Assembly (NCBI RefSeq): GCF_014202995.1
Contig: NZ_JACHIA010000029.1
Span: 1-64,000, forward strand
Reading direction: 5' to 3'
DNA from: Longimicrobium terrae
GTDB taxonomy: Bacteria > Gemmatimonadota > Gemmatimonadetes > Longimicrobiales > Longimicrobiaceae
Length of the DNA: 64,000 nt
This document shows, piece after piece, positions 42,030 through 50,417 of this stretch. A model generated the notes under the pieces. That model was not told the DNA's origin. It worked only from the letters and a program-made list of their open reading frames with translations, and did not search any database. Each line of letters opens with the position of its first letter. Position 1 is the stretch's first letter. A program made the position numbers and the translations under genes.

Positions 42030-42538
42030 CCGTCTACGCAAGCCGTTTCAACACCGAGTCCGGCCCGCTGACCGCCGTCGTGGACGAGGCCGGCGCGCTC
42101 ACGCATCTGCTCTTTGCGCACCAGCCCGCGCCCGCCGACGCCGTGTGGAACGACGAGCGCTGCGCCGCCGCGATCGGGCAGTTGCGCGAGTACTTCGCCG
42201 GGGAGCGCACGGCGTTCGATGTGGAGGTGGCGCCCGCGGGATCGCCGTTTCAGCGGCGGGTGTGGGACGCGCTGCGGCGGATTCCGTTCGGCGCGACGGT
42301 GGGGTACGGCGAACTGGCCGCGCAGCTCGGCGTGCCCGGCAGCGCCCGCGCCGTGGGCCGCGCGAACGCGACCAATCCGCTGCCGATCATCGTTCCCTGC
42401 CACCGCGTGATCGGCGCGGACGGGAGCCTGACCGGGTACGCCGGCGGGCTGGAAATGAAAGTCGCGCTCCTTCGCCGCGAGGGCGTAGCCTTGGTCGAGG
42501 GCGCCCGTCCGCGGATCGCGAGGGCAGCCGCACGCTGA
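42026..42538 (+). CDS. ogt: Methylated-DNA--protein-cysteine methyltransferase
   Basis: A 170-aa DNA repair protein that takes the methyl group from O6-methylguanine onto its own cysteine. The signature IIVPCHRVIGADGSLTGYAG (active Cys in PCHRV), GATVGYGELAAQLG and GSARAVGRANATNPLP are complete. It has the N-terminal domain of Ogt/AdaB type (VDEAGALTHLLFAH). ATG overlaps the stop of the Ada-AlkA gene (ATGA), so both are one operon for alkylation damage. Together they re-create the functions of E. coli ada, alkA and ogt in two genes. Confidence 0.95.
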   Translation: MTVYASRFNTESGPLTAVVDEAGALTHLLFAHQPAPADAVWNDERCAAAIGQLREYFAGERTAFDVEVAPAGSPFQRRVWDALRRIPFGATVGYGELAAQLGVPGSARAVGRANATNPLPIIVPCHRVIGADGSLTGYAGGLEMKVALLRREGVALVEGARPRIARAAAR

Positions 42539-42548
42539 CGCTCAAGGA

Positions 42549-42586
42549 AGTGCGTTAGTGCGGGGTGCGTGAGTGCGTGAGTGCGA
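42549..42586 (+). repeat. Repeat family C, copy C3
   Basis: Octamer units GTGCGTTAGTGCGGGGTGCG and following, 10 bp past the ogt stop. Here it lies downstream of a gene, unlike C1 and C2. Confidence 0.75.
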
Positions 42587-42650
42587 GATACGGAGGGTCT
42601 GAAAGTGCCGGTTCTGGCGGATTGCGTGCGTTCGTCGATCGATACAAGAG

Positions 42651-42680
42651 AGCGGCCCCGGATTCTGACCCGGGGCCGCT
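42651..42680. terminator. Terminator between ogt and recQ
   Basis: A perfect 11-bp stem AGCGGCCCCGG / CCGGGGCCGCT, loop ATTCTGAC, between two convergent genes; usable in both directions. Confidence 0.8.
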
Positions 42681-42710
42681 TCTGCGTGCAGCCGATCGTC
42701 TCCCGCCACG

Positions 42711-44411
42711 TCAGTCGATGCGGATCAGGAAGTCCGTCTTGATCATGCGCGTGCCGTGGCCGGCGAAGTCCACCTCCGCGCGGTCGCCGTTGATGGCCAG
42801 CACCAGCCCCTCGCCGTACGTTTCGTGGCGCACCTCATCCCCGCTGCCGAGCAGGGCATGGTCCACATCCGACGTGTGCAGGTCGGGAAAGGTGTAGCCT
42901 TCCGGGATGCCGGGCTTCTCCGCGCGCGGGGTCGTGGCCACCACGGACGACGGGTCCGTTTCCACGCAGTTGTCGCAGTGCCCGCACGTCCAGTCCGCGT
43001 CGGACACCTCGCCGAAGTACTCCAAAATCATGCGGGTGCGGCACTTGGCGGTGCGGCAGTAGCGCACCATGTCATCCAGCTTCTTGCGGTCCGTGGCGCG
43101 GCGGTCCTCGTAATCCAGCAGCTCCTTGCTGAGGTCGGCGGCCGCCACGTCGGGCACCAGGCGCTCCCAGAAGCCGCCACGGTGCTCACGCATCATCCCG
43201 TGCCGCTTCAGCAGCGTCATCACGATCCGCGCCTTGCGGCGGGGCACCTCCGCCATCTCGGCGATCTCATCCAGCGCGCGTTTCTCTTCCATCGGCATGC
43301 GGTTGACGACGCGCGCCACGGCGATCGCCTCGTCCAGATCCGGATACTTGCCGCCAAGGAAGTACCCCTGCACCCCGCGGTCTTCTTCGCGGTACAGAAT
43401 GACGCACCGCGAAGGCTCGCCGTCCCGCCCCGCGCGCCCCGCCTCCTGGTAGTACGACTCCAGCGAGCCGGGAAAGTGGTAGTGCACAATGAAGCGGATG
43501 TCGGGCTTGTCGATCCCCAGCCCGAAGGCGTTGGTGGCGATCACCGCCTTTGCCTCTCCCGACATGAAGCGGTCCTGCGCCTCGTGCCGCTCCTTTGCCG
43601 GGAGCTTGCCGTGGTACAACGCCAGTTCCCGCCGCTTGCCGAACTCCTCGTACAGCCGCTCGGCCTCTTTTACGGTGGCGACGTAGATGATGCCCGTGCC
43701 CTCCGACCGGCGCAGCACGTGCTCCAGCGCCGCATCCTTTTCCGCCTCGTTGACGGTGGGGAGCACTTCCAGGAACAGGTTGGGACGGATGAGGTCGCCT
43801 ACCCAGGTGAACGGGTCCTTCATCCGCAGCTGCTTCGCGACGTCGATGCGCACGTCGGGCGACGCGGTTGCCGTCACCGCGAGCACGGGCGGACGGCCCA
43901 GGCGCTCGGCGATGCTCCCCAGCATCATGTAGTCGGGGCGGAAGTCGTGGCCCCACTGGCTGACGCAGTGCGCCTCGTCCACCACAAAAAGCGACACCTT
44001 GCGCTCCAGAAGCAGCTCAAAGAACTCGCGGTCGCGAAAGCGTTCCGGGGTTACGTACAGGATCTTGCCGTCGCCGCTTTCCACCGCTTCCCGCGCCGCG
44101 CGCGTTTCCCCCGCGGACTGGGCGGAGTTGATGGTCCACGCCTCCACGCCCAGTTCATCCAGCTTGTCGGTCTGGTCCTTCATCAGTGCGATGAGCGGAC
44201 TTACGACCACGGTGAGGCCCGGCAGCAGCAGCGCGGGAAGCTGGTAGATCAGCGACTTTCCCGCGCCGGTGGGAAGAACGACGATGGCGTCGCGGCCGTC
44301 CAGCACCGCGCGGATCGTTTCTTCCTGCCCGGGGCGGAACCCGGCGAGGTCAAAATGCTGACGGAGCGCGAGGGCGAGATCATCGCCCGCGCCCTTTACG
44401 GATGCGGCCAC
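42711..44411 (-). CDS. recQ: ATP-dependent DNA helicase RecQ
   Basis: A 566-aa 3'-5' helicase for recombination and repair. Helicase motifs: FRPGQEETIRAVLDGRDAIV, Walker A LPTGAGKSLIYQLP, VVSPLIALMKDQ, DEAH in VVDEAHCVSQWGHDFRPDY, VTATAS, TNAFGLGIDKPDIRFIVHY and YYQEAGRAGRDG. The zinc-binding part has CRTAKCRTRMILEYFGE and CGHCDNC. Instead of the usual HRDC domain the C-terminus is a short beta module (ETYGEGLVLAINGDRAEVDF) like the Tudor-type tail of UvrD/PcrA. The frame is open far upstream; the GTG at 44411, with AAAGG seven bases before it, is the best start. Confidence 0.95.
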   Translation of the reverse strand: MAASVKGAGDDLALALRQHFDLAGFRPGQEETIRAVLDGRDAIVVLPTGAGKSLIYQLPALLLPGLTVVVSPLIALMKDQTDKLDELGVEAWTINSAQSAGETRAAREAVESGDGKILYVTPERFRDREFFELLLERKVSLFVVDEAHCVSQWGHDFRPDYMMLGSIAERLGRPPVLAVTATASPDVRIDVAKQLRMKDPFTWVGDLIRPNLFLEVLPTVNEAEKDAALEHVLRRSEGTGIIYVATVKEAERLYEEFGKRRELALYHGKLPAKERHEAQDRFMSGEAKAVIATNAFGLGIDKPDIRFIVHYHFPGSLESYYQEAGRAGRDGEPSRCVILYREEDRGVQGYFLGGKYPDLDEAIAVARVVNRMPMEEKRALDEIAEMAEVPRRKARIVMTLLKRHGMMREHRGGFWERLVPDVAAADLSKELLDYEDRRATDRKKLDDMVRYCRTAKCRTRMILEYFGEVSDADWTCGHCDNCVETDPSSVVATTPRAEKPGIPEGYTFPDLHTSDVDHALLGSGDEVRHETYGEGLVLAINGDRAEVDFAGHGTRMIKTDFLIRID

Positions 44412-44781
44412 GCGAATGCCTTTCGGTACGATAGGGTCCTGCGAACGACGGCCACGCTGGGGCAAGCGCCGGGCCAGTTCCGACCCCCACGCGCGCGGCC
44501 CCGGCACCGCCCTCCCATGAGTCCGGCGCGTGCCGGGTCTCGCGTGTGTGTCACGCAAGTTGTTGTGGTGTCGCTGTTTGGGGACAGGTGACAGTGCGGG
44601 GGGGGCTCCATCGTTGGTTGATCGTGACCTCGGGGAGGTTGCATTTCTCAGCCGGGGCGCCACTTTCCCGGCGCGGGTGGAGGGGACTGCATGGGGGCAC
44701 GCCCCGTGCACAGGGGTTGGTGACGCCCGCCCCGGTGGGGTGTGGCGGCTGGGTAGATTCCACACACGAGGAGACGGATCA
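44412..44781. other. Gene-free stretch between recQ and the OmpA lipoprotein gene
   Basis: 370 bp with divergent genes on both sides, so it must carry two promoters. Apart from a ribosome site (GAGGAGAC at 44768) I see no clear box, repeat family or gene. Confidence 0.5.
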
Positions 44782-45456
44782 ATGACGAAGATGAAGCGTT
44801 CTATCGCCGCGGCGCTGTGCGTTGCCACGTTTGGCACCACGGCCTGCGCGTCCCTGAACAACACCGAGCGCGGCGCCGGCATCGGCGCGGGTGCGGGTGG
44901 CGCGATCGGCGCCGTGATCGGCCGCCAGACCGGCAACACGGCCCGCGGCGCCATCATCGGCGCGGTGGTGGGCGGCGCGGCCGGCGCGGTCATCGGCCGC
45001 CGCATGGACCGCCAAGCGCAGGAACTTGAGACGATTCCCAACACCGAAGTGCAGCGCGTGGGCGAGGGCATCGCCGTCACCTTCGAGTCCGGCATTCTGT
45101 TCGCCACCAACTCCGACGTGATTCAGTCCGCCGGCCAGAGCAACCTGCGCCAGCTGGCCGCCAGCCTGCAGCGCTACCCCGGCACCGAAGTGCTCATCGT
45201 GGGCCACACGGACGCCGACGGTTCGGATGACTACAACATGGGCCTGTCGCTGCGCCGCGCCTCGGCCGCCCGCAACTACCTGGTGGGCCAGGGCATCTCG
45301 TCCAGCGTGATCCGCGTGGAAGGCCGCGGCGAGTCCGAGCCGGTGGCCGACAACACCACCGCCGCCGGCAAGTCGCGCAACCGCCGCGTGGAAGTCGCCA
45401 TCTTCGCGAGCGAAGAGTACCGGCAGCAGGTGCTGCGCGAGAACGGCTCGCAGTAA
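44782..45456 (+). CDS. OmpA-family lipoprotein with glycine zipper
   Basis: A 224-aa product: lipobox signal ending FGTTAC-A, then a glycine-zipper segment (GAGIGAGAGGAIGAVIGRQT and AIIGAVVGGAAGAVIGRRMD, residues 30-75), then an OmpA C-terminal peptidoglycan-binding domain (ILFATNSDVIQSAGQSNLRQ, VIVGHTDADGSDDYNMGLS, VEGRGESEPVADNTTAAGKS). The layout is that of YiaD/Pal-like outer membrane lipoproteins that tether the outer membrane to the wall. ATG at 44782 with GAGGAGAC before it. Monocistronic, with its own terminator. Confidence 0.94.
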   Translation: MTKMKRSIAAALCVATFGTTACASLNNTERGAGIGAGAGGAIGAVIGRQTGNTARGAIIGAVVGGAAGAVIGRRMDRQAQELETIPNTEVQRVGEGIAVTFESGILFATNSDVIQSAGQSNLRQLAASLQRYPGTEVLIVGHTDADGSDDYNMGLSLRRASAARNYLVGQGISSSVIRVEGRGESEPVADNTTAAGKSRNRRVEVAIFASEEYRQQVLRENGSQ

Positions 45457-45479
45457 GCCGCTGCTCCGCTGATCGAAAC

Positions 45480-45514
45480 AAAGCCCGGGACCGTGATGGT
45501 CCCGGGCTTTTTCG
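45480..45514 (+). terminator. Canonical terminator of the OmpA lipoprotein gene
   Basis: A perfect 13-bp stem AAAGCCCGGGACC / GGTCCCGGGCTTT, loop GTGAT, followed by further Ts. Confidence 0.93.
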
Positions 45515-45549
45515 TGCGTCCATGATTCTCGTGTGCAGCGACGCGGGGG

Positions 45550-45600
45550 AACTGCCGTTTCACACGGAGGTCGCGGAGGATCCACGGAGGTCACGGAGGA
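45550..45600 (+). repeat. Repeat family E, partial copy E2
   Basis: The first 21 bases equal the end of E1, followed by GGTCGCGGAGGATCCACGGA and GGTCACGGAGGA. The second half of the inverted repeat is absent. Confidence 0.75.
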
Positions 45601-45618
45601 TGATGGCGCGGCGGCGGG

Positions 45619-46472
45619 TCATCCGCTCACCGGCTGCACCGCGTCCAGGATGGCGTCGAGGATGGTGATGACGGCGGCGGGGATGCGCGATCCGGGGTCG
45701 GCGGATGGGTCCCACGCGGTAAAGGCGATGGCGGGAAGGGCGAAGCCGGCTGCGACTTCGTTGGCGAGCGCGGCTACATCGGCGATGGAGAGGCCGCCCG
45801 GAACCGCGTAGCCGTTCGCCACCGCTTCCGACGGATCGATCACGTCCAGATCGATGTGCAGGTACGCGGTTGCCGTTACCGCGCGTGCGGGGTCCAGCAG
45901 CCGCGGCATTCCGCGCGCGCCGCGTCCGCGTGCACCAGGCGGATGGCGGAATCGGCCAGCAGCGCCTGTTCGCCCGCGTCCAGGTCGCGCGCGCCGACCA
46001 GCAGGACGTGGTCCTCCGCGACGGGGCGGGGAAGGAGGGACGCGGCCATCGGAGCCCAGCAGTGGCCGGTAAGGATGGCCAGCGCCATCCCGTCCAGAAA
46101 GCCGCTCCGGCTCGTCTCTGGCGTGTTCAGGTCGCCGTGCGCGTCCATCCACACGACGAGCGGTTCGTCTTCCGCCAGCGCGGCGACGGTGCCCAGTGCG
46201 CTTCCGCAGTTGCCGGCGAGCACCACGGCCAGCGCGCCCGCCTCACGCGCGGTGCGCACCCGGTCGCGCAAGGCCGCCGCGAGCACGAACGCCGTTCGGA
46301 TCTCGGTCGCGGGCCCGTCATCCGGCGCCTCCACGATCTCGGTCGCGACGTGGTGGCCGCGAGCGCGCAGGTGATCCTCAAGTCCGCTCCGCAGCAGTGC
46401 TTCAGGGCCGGCGCCCATCCGCCAGCCGCGCACGGCAGAGTCGTAGGGCACCGCGATCAGGTGGATGTTCAT
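45619..46472 (-). pseudogene. Arginase/agmatinase-family gene with a frameshift
   Basis: Two frames together make one ureohydrolase. The first (ATG at 46472, MNIHLIAVPYDSAVRGWRMG) carries VVLAGNCGSALGTVAALAED and WMDAHGDLNTPETS (metal site DAHGD) and ends early at 45876. The rest continues in a different frame from about 45920 with ATAYLHIDLDVIDPSEAVAN (metal site DLDVIDP) to the stop at 45619. The shift lies in or next to a run of CG dinucleotides (45912-45920), so slippage or a reading error is possible. If real, the metal centre is lost. The usual GGDH loop reads GNCGS, which also departs from active arginases. The intact relative lies at 47343. Confidence 0.85.
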
Positions 46473-46544
46473 CTCAAATGCCTCGAAAGCAGGACTTTAT
46501 CTTCGTGGGTGTGCAAGAGTAGAAACGGCGCGGTTCTCATGATT

Positions 46545-46618
46545 TGGCGCGGCGGCAGGCACCCCTCTCCCCCCAGCCCCCTCTCCCGCAAGCGGGAGAG
46601 GGGGAGCCGTTCGGCGCC
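46545..46618 (+). repeat. Repeat family F, copy F4 (end of DUF559 unit 2)
   Basis: TTGGCGCGGCGGCAGGC, then CCTCTCCCGCAAGCGGGAGA and GGGGGAGCCGTTCGGCGCC, inverted relative to F5. Confidence 0.8.
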
Positions 46619-46652
46619 GAGGCGGAGTTCGGCGCTCAACGCCGGAATCCGC

Positions 46653-47072
46653 TCAGGAGGCCGCGGACGGCTCCTCGTTGGCCGGCACGGCAGAAGTGCT
46701 TGCGGCGAAGCGCTCCGGCCGGCAATCCGCGGCACCTCTGATCAGCCTGAGAGTGCCCTCAAGATCGTGCTCGACCTGCTCGTTCCGGATACGCAGAACC
46801 TCGATTCCGAGCGCGGCGAGCGCCTGCGTGCGGGCCGCGTCACGCTCCGCCTGATCGGGACCATCATGGATTCCGCCATCCACCTCGACGGCAAGCATGC
46901 GGGCCGGACAGTAGAAGTCCAGGATGAAGCGCCCGATCGCATGCTGCCTCCGAATTCGCAGGTCCTTCATCCTGCTCGGACGGAGTTCGGTCCACAGGAT
47001 CTGCTCCGCGCTCGTCATCTCCGCGCGCAACTGCTTTGCTGCCTGCTGGATCCGGGGCGTGCGCCCCCGCAT
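46653..47072 (-). CDS. DUF559 protein, Vsr-like endonuclease fold, copy 2
   Basis: A 139-aa homologue of the gene at 33586: RGRTPRIQQAAKQLRAEMTS, LRIRRQHAIGRFILDFYC, MLAVEVDGGIHDGPDQAERD and LGIEVLRIRNEQVEHDL. The Asp of LDFYC and the Glu of VEVDG are conserved, as expected for metal-dependent nuclease activity. ATG at 47072. Here the whole gene lies inside the inverted ends and stops 35 bp before the nearer one, unlike copy 1. Function unknown. Confidence 0.88.
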   Translation of the reverse strand: MRGRTPRIQQAAKQLRAEMTSAEQILWTELRPSRMKDLRIRRQHAIGRFILDFYCPARMLAVEVDGGIHDGPDQAERDAARTQALAALGIEVLRIRNEQVEHDLEGTLRLIRGAADCRPERFAASTSAVPANEEPSAAS

Positions 47073-47195
47073 TCAGCGCGGTGGGTCATCATGCATCGTG
47101 GCTCTCCGTTCACGGGTTCGCATCGCACCACGAGAACTGCTCATCTCACCAACCTCTTACGTGCGGAGCAGGCAGTTCACGACACCCCGTCCCCC

Positions 47196-47271
47196 GCGCC
47201 GAACGGCTCCCCCTCCCCCGCTTGCGGGGCGAGGGGGCTGGGGGGAGGGGGGAGCCCGCCGCCGCGCCGAA
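47196..47271 (-). repeat. Repeat family F, copy F5 (end of DUF559 unit 2)
   Basis: Inverted counterpart of F4: GCGCCGAACGGCTCCCCCTC, CCCCGCTTGCGGGGCGAGGG and GGAGCCCGCCGCCGCGCCGA. Confidence 0.8.
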
Positions 47272-47342
47272 CTCTCCAGAACGCTCCAATCTGTTCGGTC
47301 GATCCTGATCGAAACGCACCGAATCCTTCGACCCAACCCCGC

Positions 47343-48287
47343 TCACGGGCGCGCGGCCAGGATCTCCAGCAGCAGGCGCGCGGCGAGGCGGGCGGTGCGG
47401 CCGTCCTGGTCGTACGGCGGCGAGGTTTCCATGATGTCGGCGCCCACCAGCCTTCCATCCGCCGCCACCGTCCGCACAATGTCGATCATCTCCCGCGACG
47501 ACAGCCCGCCGATGCCCGGCGCGCTCACCCCGGGCGCGTACGCCGCGTCGCATGCATCCATGTCCACGCTCAGGTACAGGGCGTCGGCGCCCTCCGTCGC
47601 CCGGTAGAGCGCGGCGCGTGCGCTGCGGGTGGCAGAATGGGTGTTGATGTCCTCCACCGTGGCCAGGTGAACGCCCCGCTCCACCACCCAATCCAGGTAG
47701 TAGCGCGAGTTGGCGAAACGGCGAATGCCGATCATGGCCGTGCGCCCGCCATCGCCGATGCCGCTTTCCAGCGCGCGCCGAAAGGGCGTTCCGCTGGACA
47801 GGTGCGCCTCGTCCTCGTACTCCCGGACGTCCAGGTGTGCATCGACGGTCACCAGTCCCAGCCGCGCGTCCGGCCGCGCCGCCGCCAGCCCGCGGATGAT
47901 CGACCCCGTGATCCCGTGGTCGCCGCCCAGGAAAACCGGCCGCGCGCCGGAGGCGAACACCCGCCGCGCGGCTTCTTCGATGGCGGCGTGCGCATCCGCC
48001 CCGTTCATGGTGGGGACGGAGACGTCGCCCAGGTCGATGGCGGATGGCACCTCGCGCTCGCCGTCGAACGCGCCGAAGCCGGCCAGCGCCTCGCGGATGG
48101 CGCGCGGGCCGAAGCGGGCGCCCGGACGCGACGGAATCCCGCCATCGTACGGAATCCCCAGCACCACGGCGCGACCCTCCAGCGGCTCGCCGTCCGCGTG
48201 CGGGATGAGGAGCGCGGGGGCGCGGGGATCGCGCGGGTCCGGGGCGGCACGCAGGCCATCCAGCGGGTGGGAATGCAAATCTGTCAC
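47343..48287 (-). CDS. Arginase/agmatinase-family ureohydrolase
   Basis: A 314-aa binuclear manganese enzyme. Metal motifs are complete: FLGGDHGITGSIIRGL, TVDAHLDVREYED, and LSVDMDACDAAYAPG. The start region GIPYDGGIPSRPGARFGPRA is typical of agmatinases and formimidoylglutamases, as is PGIGGLSSREM. It would release urea from agmatine, formamide from formimidoylglutamate, or act on a related guanidino compound; sequence alone does not decide. GTG start at 48287. With argF elsewhere in the window no arginine pathway is implied. The frameshifted relative lies 0.9 kb downstream, beyond the DUF559 unit. Confidence 0.92.
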   Translation of the reverse strand: MTDLHSHPLDGLRAAPDPRDPRAPALLIPHADGEPLEGRAVVLGIPYDGGIPSRPGARFGPRAIREALAGFGAFDGEREVPSAIDLGDVSVPTMNGADAHAAIEEAARRVFASGARPVFLGGDHGITGSIIRGLAAARPDARLGLVTVDAHLDVREYEDEAHLSSGTPFRRALESGIGDGGRTAMIGIRRFANSRYYLDWVVERGVHLATVEDINTHSATRSARAALYRATEGADALYLSVDMDACDAAYAPGVSAPGIGGLSSREMIDIVRTVAADGRLVGADIMETSPPYDQDGRTARLAARLLLEILAARP

Positions 48288-48457
48288 GTTTGTGGCGGCT
48301 CGGGTTCTCTTGCTGGGACCGCGGCGAACCTGCAGGTTTCAGCGGTACGGGACAGGGTACGGCGGCGGGCGGCGGGCGGGCAACCGCGCCGTCGGCGACC
48401 GTTCCCGTGACGCCTGTCATCATCGGCCGGATTACTCGCGATTCCAGAGCTCATCGC

Positions 48458-49423
48458 ATGCGCATTCTTACCGGGCTGCAGCCTTCGGGCGTGCTCCACA
48501 TCGGCAACTACTTCGGCGCCATCAAGCCCCTGATGGACCTGCAGGGCAAGGGCGAGGTCTTTCTCTTTCTGGCCGACCTGCACGCCCTGACCTCGCTGCA
48601 GGATGCCGCCGCGCTGCGGCAGGCCGTGCGCACCGCCGCCATCGACCTCATGGCGTGCGGACTGGACGTGGAGCGCACCATCCTGTGGCGCCAGTCGGAC
48701 GTGCCGCTGCACTCGGAACTGATGTGGGTGCTGTCGACGGTGACGCCGATGGGGCTGATGGAGCGCATGGTGGCGTACAAGGAAAAGACGGCGCGCGGCA
48801 TCAGCAGCAACGTGGGGCTGTTCACCTATCCCATCCTGCAGGCCGCGGACATCCTGGCGTACGACGCGGACCTCGTTCCCGTGGGCCGCGACCAGAAGCA
48901 GCACCTGGAGGCCACGCGCGACATCGCCGTCAAGATCAACGAGGCGTTTGGCGCGGGGACGCTCAAGCTCCCGGAACCCGCCATCAGCGAGCACGTGGCG
49001 GTCGTCCCCGGGCTGGACGGGCAGAAGATGAGCAAGAGCTACGGCAACACCATCGACATCTTCATGGAGGAAAAGGCGTTGCGGAAGCGGGTGATGTCCA
49101 TCGTCACCGATTCCACGCCGCTGGAAGACCCCAAGAACCCGGACGGCTCCATCATCGTGGACCTGTACCGCCTGTTCGCCACGCCGGAGCAGGTGCAGGA
49201 GATGAAGGACCAGTTCCGCGCGGGCGGAATGGGATACGGCCACTTCAAGCAGCGCCTGTTCGAGGCGATGTGGGAGTACTTTGCCCCCATGCGCGCGCGC
49301 CGCGAGGAGATCGTCGCCCGCCCCGGCTACGTGGACGAGGTGCTGGCCGAAGGCGCTCGCCGCGCCGACGCCGTCGCGCGCCCGGTCGTCAACCGCGTGT
49401 TCAGCGCCGTCGGCCTGCGCTGA
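48458..49423 (+). CDS. trpS: Tryptophanyl-tRNA synthetase
   Basis: A 321-aa class I aminoacyl-tRNA synthetase that charges tRNA-Trp. HIGH motif in GVLHIGNYFGAIKP, KMSKS motif in DGQKMSKSYGN, plus LMERMVAYKEKTA and YPILQAADILAYDADLVPVG. ATG at 48458 (MRILTGLQPSG), the usual family start. The upstream 170 bp to the divergent arginase-family gene should hold its promoter. It is followed after 11 bp by the alpha/beta hydrolase gene. Confidence 0.97.
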   Translation: MRILTGLQPSGVLHIGNYFGAIKPLMDLQGKGEVFLFLADLHALTSLQDAAALRQAVRTAAIDLMACGLDVERTILWRQSDVPLHSELMWVLSTVTPMGLMERMVAYKEKTARGISSNVGLFTYPILQAADILAYDADLVPVGRDQKQHLEATRDIAVKINEAFGAGTLKLPEPAISEHVAVVPGLDGQKMSKSYGNTIDIFMEEKALRKRVMSIVTDSTPLEDPKNPDGSIIVDLYRLFATPEQVQEMKDQFRAGGMGYGHFKQRLFEAMWEYFAPMRARREEIVARPGYVDEVLAEGARRADAVARPVVNRVFSAVGLR

Positions 49424-49434
49424 CGATCCCGTTG

Positions 49435-50226
49435 ATGGAAACGCCGGGCGCGGGGTGGATGACGGTCGGCGGCGTCCGCCTGGAGTACGCCTGGCACGGC
49501 CCCGCGCCGGCGGACGCGCCCACGATCGTGTTTCTGCACGAAGGACTCGGCTCCGTCAGCACGTGGCGCGGGTTTCCGGCGCGGCTGGCGGAGGCGTGCG
49601 GGTGCGGCGCGCTGGTGTACGCCCGCTCGGGCTACGGCCGGTCCGATCCCGCTCCGCCGCCGCGCCCCGTCGGCTTCATGCACGACGAGGCGGAGGTGCT
49701 GGATGCGGTGCTGCGCGAGGGGGGCGTGCGCGAGGCCATCCTTTTCGGCCACAGCGACGGAGCGTCCATCGCGCTGATCCACGCGGCGCGGTTTCCGGAT
49801 TCGTGTGTCCGTGCAGTGGTGGTGGAGGCGCCGCACGTGTTCGTGGAGGAGTGCACGGTGGCGAGCATCGCCCTTCTCCCCGAGCGGTACCGGGCGACGG
49901 AGATGCGGGCGAAGCTGGCGCGCCACCACGCGGACGTGGACGCCACGTTCGGCGGATGGACGGAGGTGTGGCTGCGGCCGGAGTTCCGCGCGTGGTCCAT
50001 CGCGGATCTGCTTCCGGCGATGCGCCTCCCCGTGCTCGTCATCCAGGGCGATGCGGACGAGTACGGCACGACGGCGCAGGTGGACGCCATCCGCGCCTCA
50101 TCCTCCGGCCCGGTGGAGGTCGTCGCGCTCCCCGGCCGCGGCCACGCGCCGCACGCCGAGCAGCCCGACGCCGTCCTCGCTGCCGCGGCGGAGTTCATCG
50201 GGCGCACCGCCATTGCTCCGGACTGA
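49435..50226 (+). CDS. Alpha/beta-fold hydrolase
   Basis: A 263-aa hydrolase with the classic order: IVFLHEGLGSVSTWRGFP (oxyanion loop), nucleophile elbow LFGHSDGASIAL (Ser), acid VIQGDADEYGT (Asp) and histidine in LPGRGHAPHAEQPD. No signal peptide, so cytoplasmic. The substrate (ester, amide or C-C bond) cannot be told. ATG at 49435, 11 bp after trpS, so it may be co-transcribed with it by chance of packing rather than shared function. Confidence 0.9.
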   Translation: METPGAGWMTVGGVRLEYAWHGPAPADAPTIVFLHEGLGSVSTWRGFPARLAEACGCGALVYARSGYGRSDPAPPPRPVGFMHDEAEVLDAVLREGGVREAILFGHSDGASIALIHAARFPDSCVRAVVVEAPHVFVEECTVASIALLPERYRATEMRAKLARHHADVDATFGGWTEVWLRPEFRAWSIADLLPAMRLPVLVIQGDADEYGTTAQVDAIRASSSGPVEVVALPGRGHAPHAEQPDAVLAAAAEFIGRTAIAPD

Positions 50227-50417
50227 AAGGCACCAGAAACGCTGGGCTCGGCAGCAGGGGTAATCTGAGCGCCATCATCATGAGTCAGCATGAGAGGATT
50301 TTATGCCAATCTGTGACGTGAATTTCCGGGTAGGTGCCCGGGTGGAGGCTCACCGCCGCGCATGACGCCGACGGGAGAGCATGACCAGATGCTTCCGAGG
50401 ACCGGAGTGTTCGCACC

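Larger units (their letters stand above)
46545..47271 (-). mobile_element. DUF559 unit 2: nuclease-like gene between family F inverted repeats
   Basis: Ends at 46545-46618 (F4) and 47196-47271 (F5) are inverted repeats of about 75 bp with only a few differences, the same family as those of unit 1. The single gene inside is a DUF559 homologue on the minus strand. The unit lies between two arginase-family genes that could once have been neighbours. Confidence 0.6.

Noticed and set aside
43720-45110. Upstream part of the recQ frame, extending the protein to 799 aa
   Set aside because: The added 233 residues lack homologous features and run through the intergenic region; the GTG at 44411 has a ribosome site and fits the family start.
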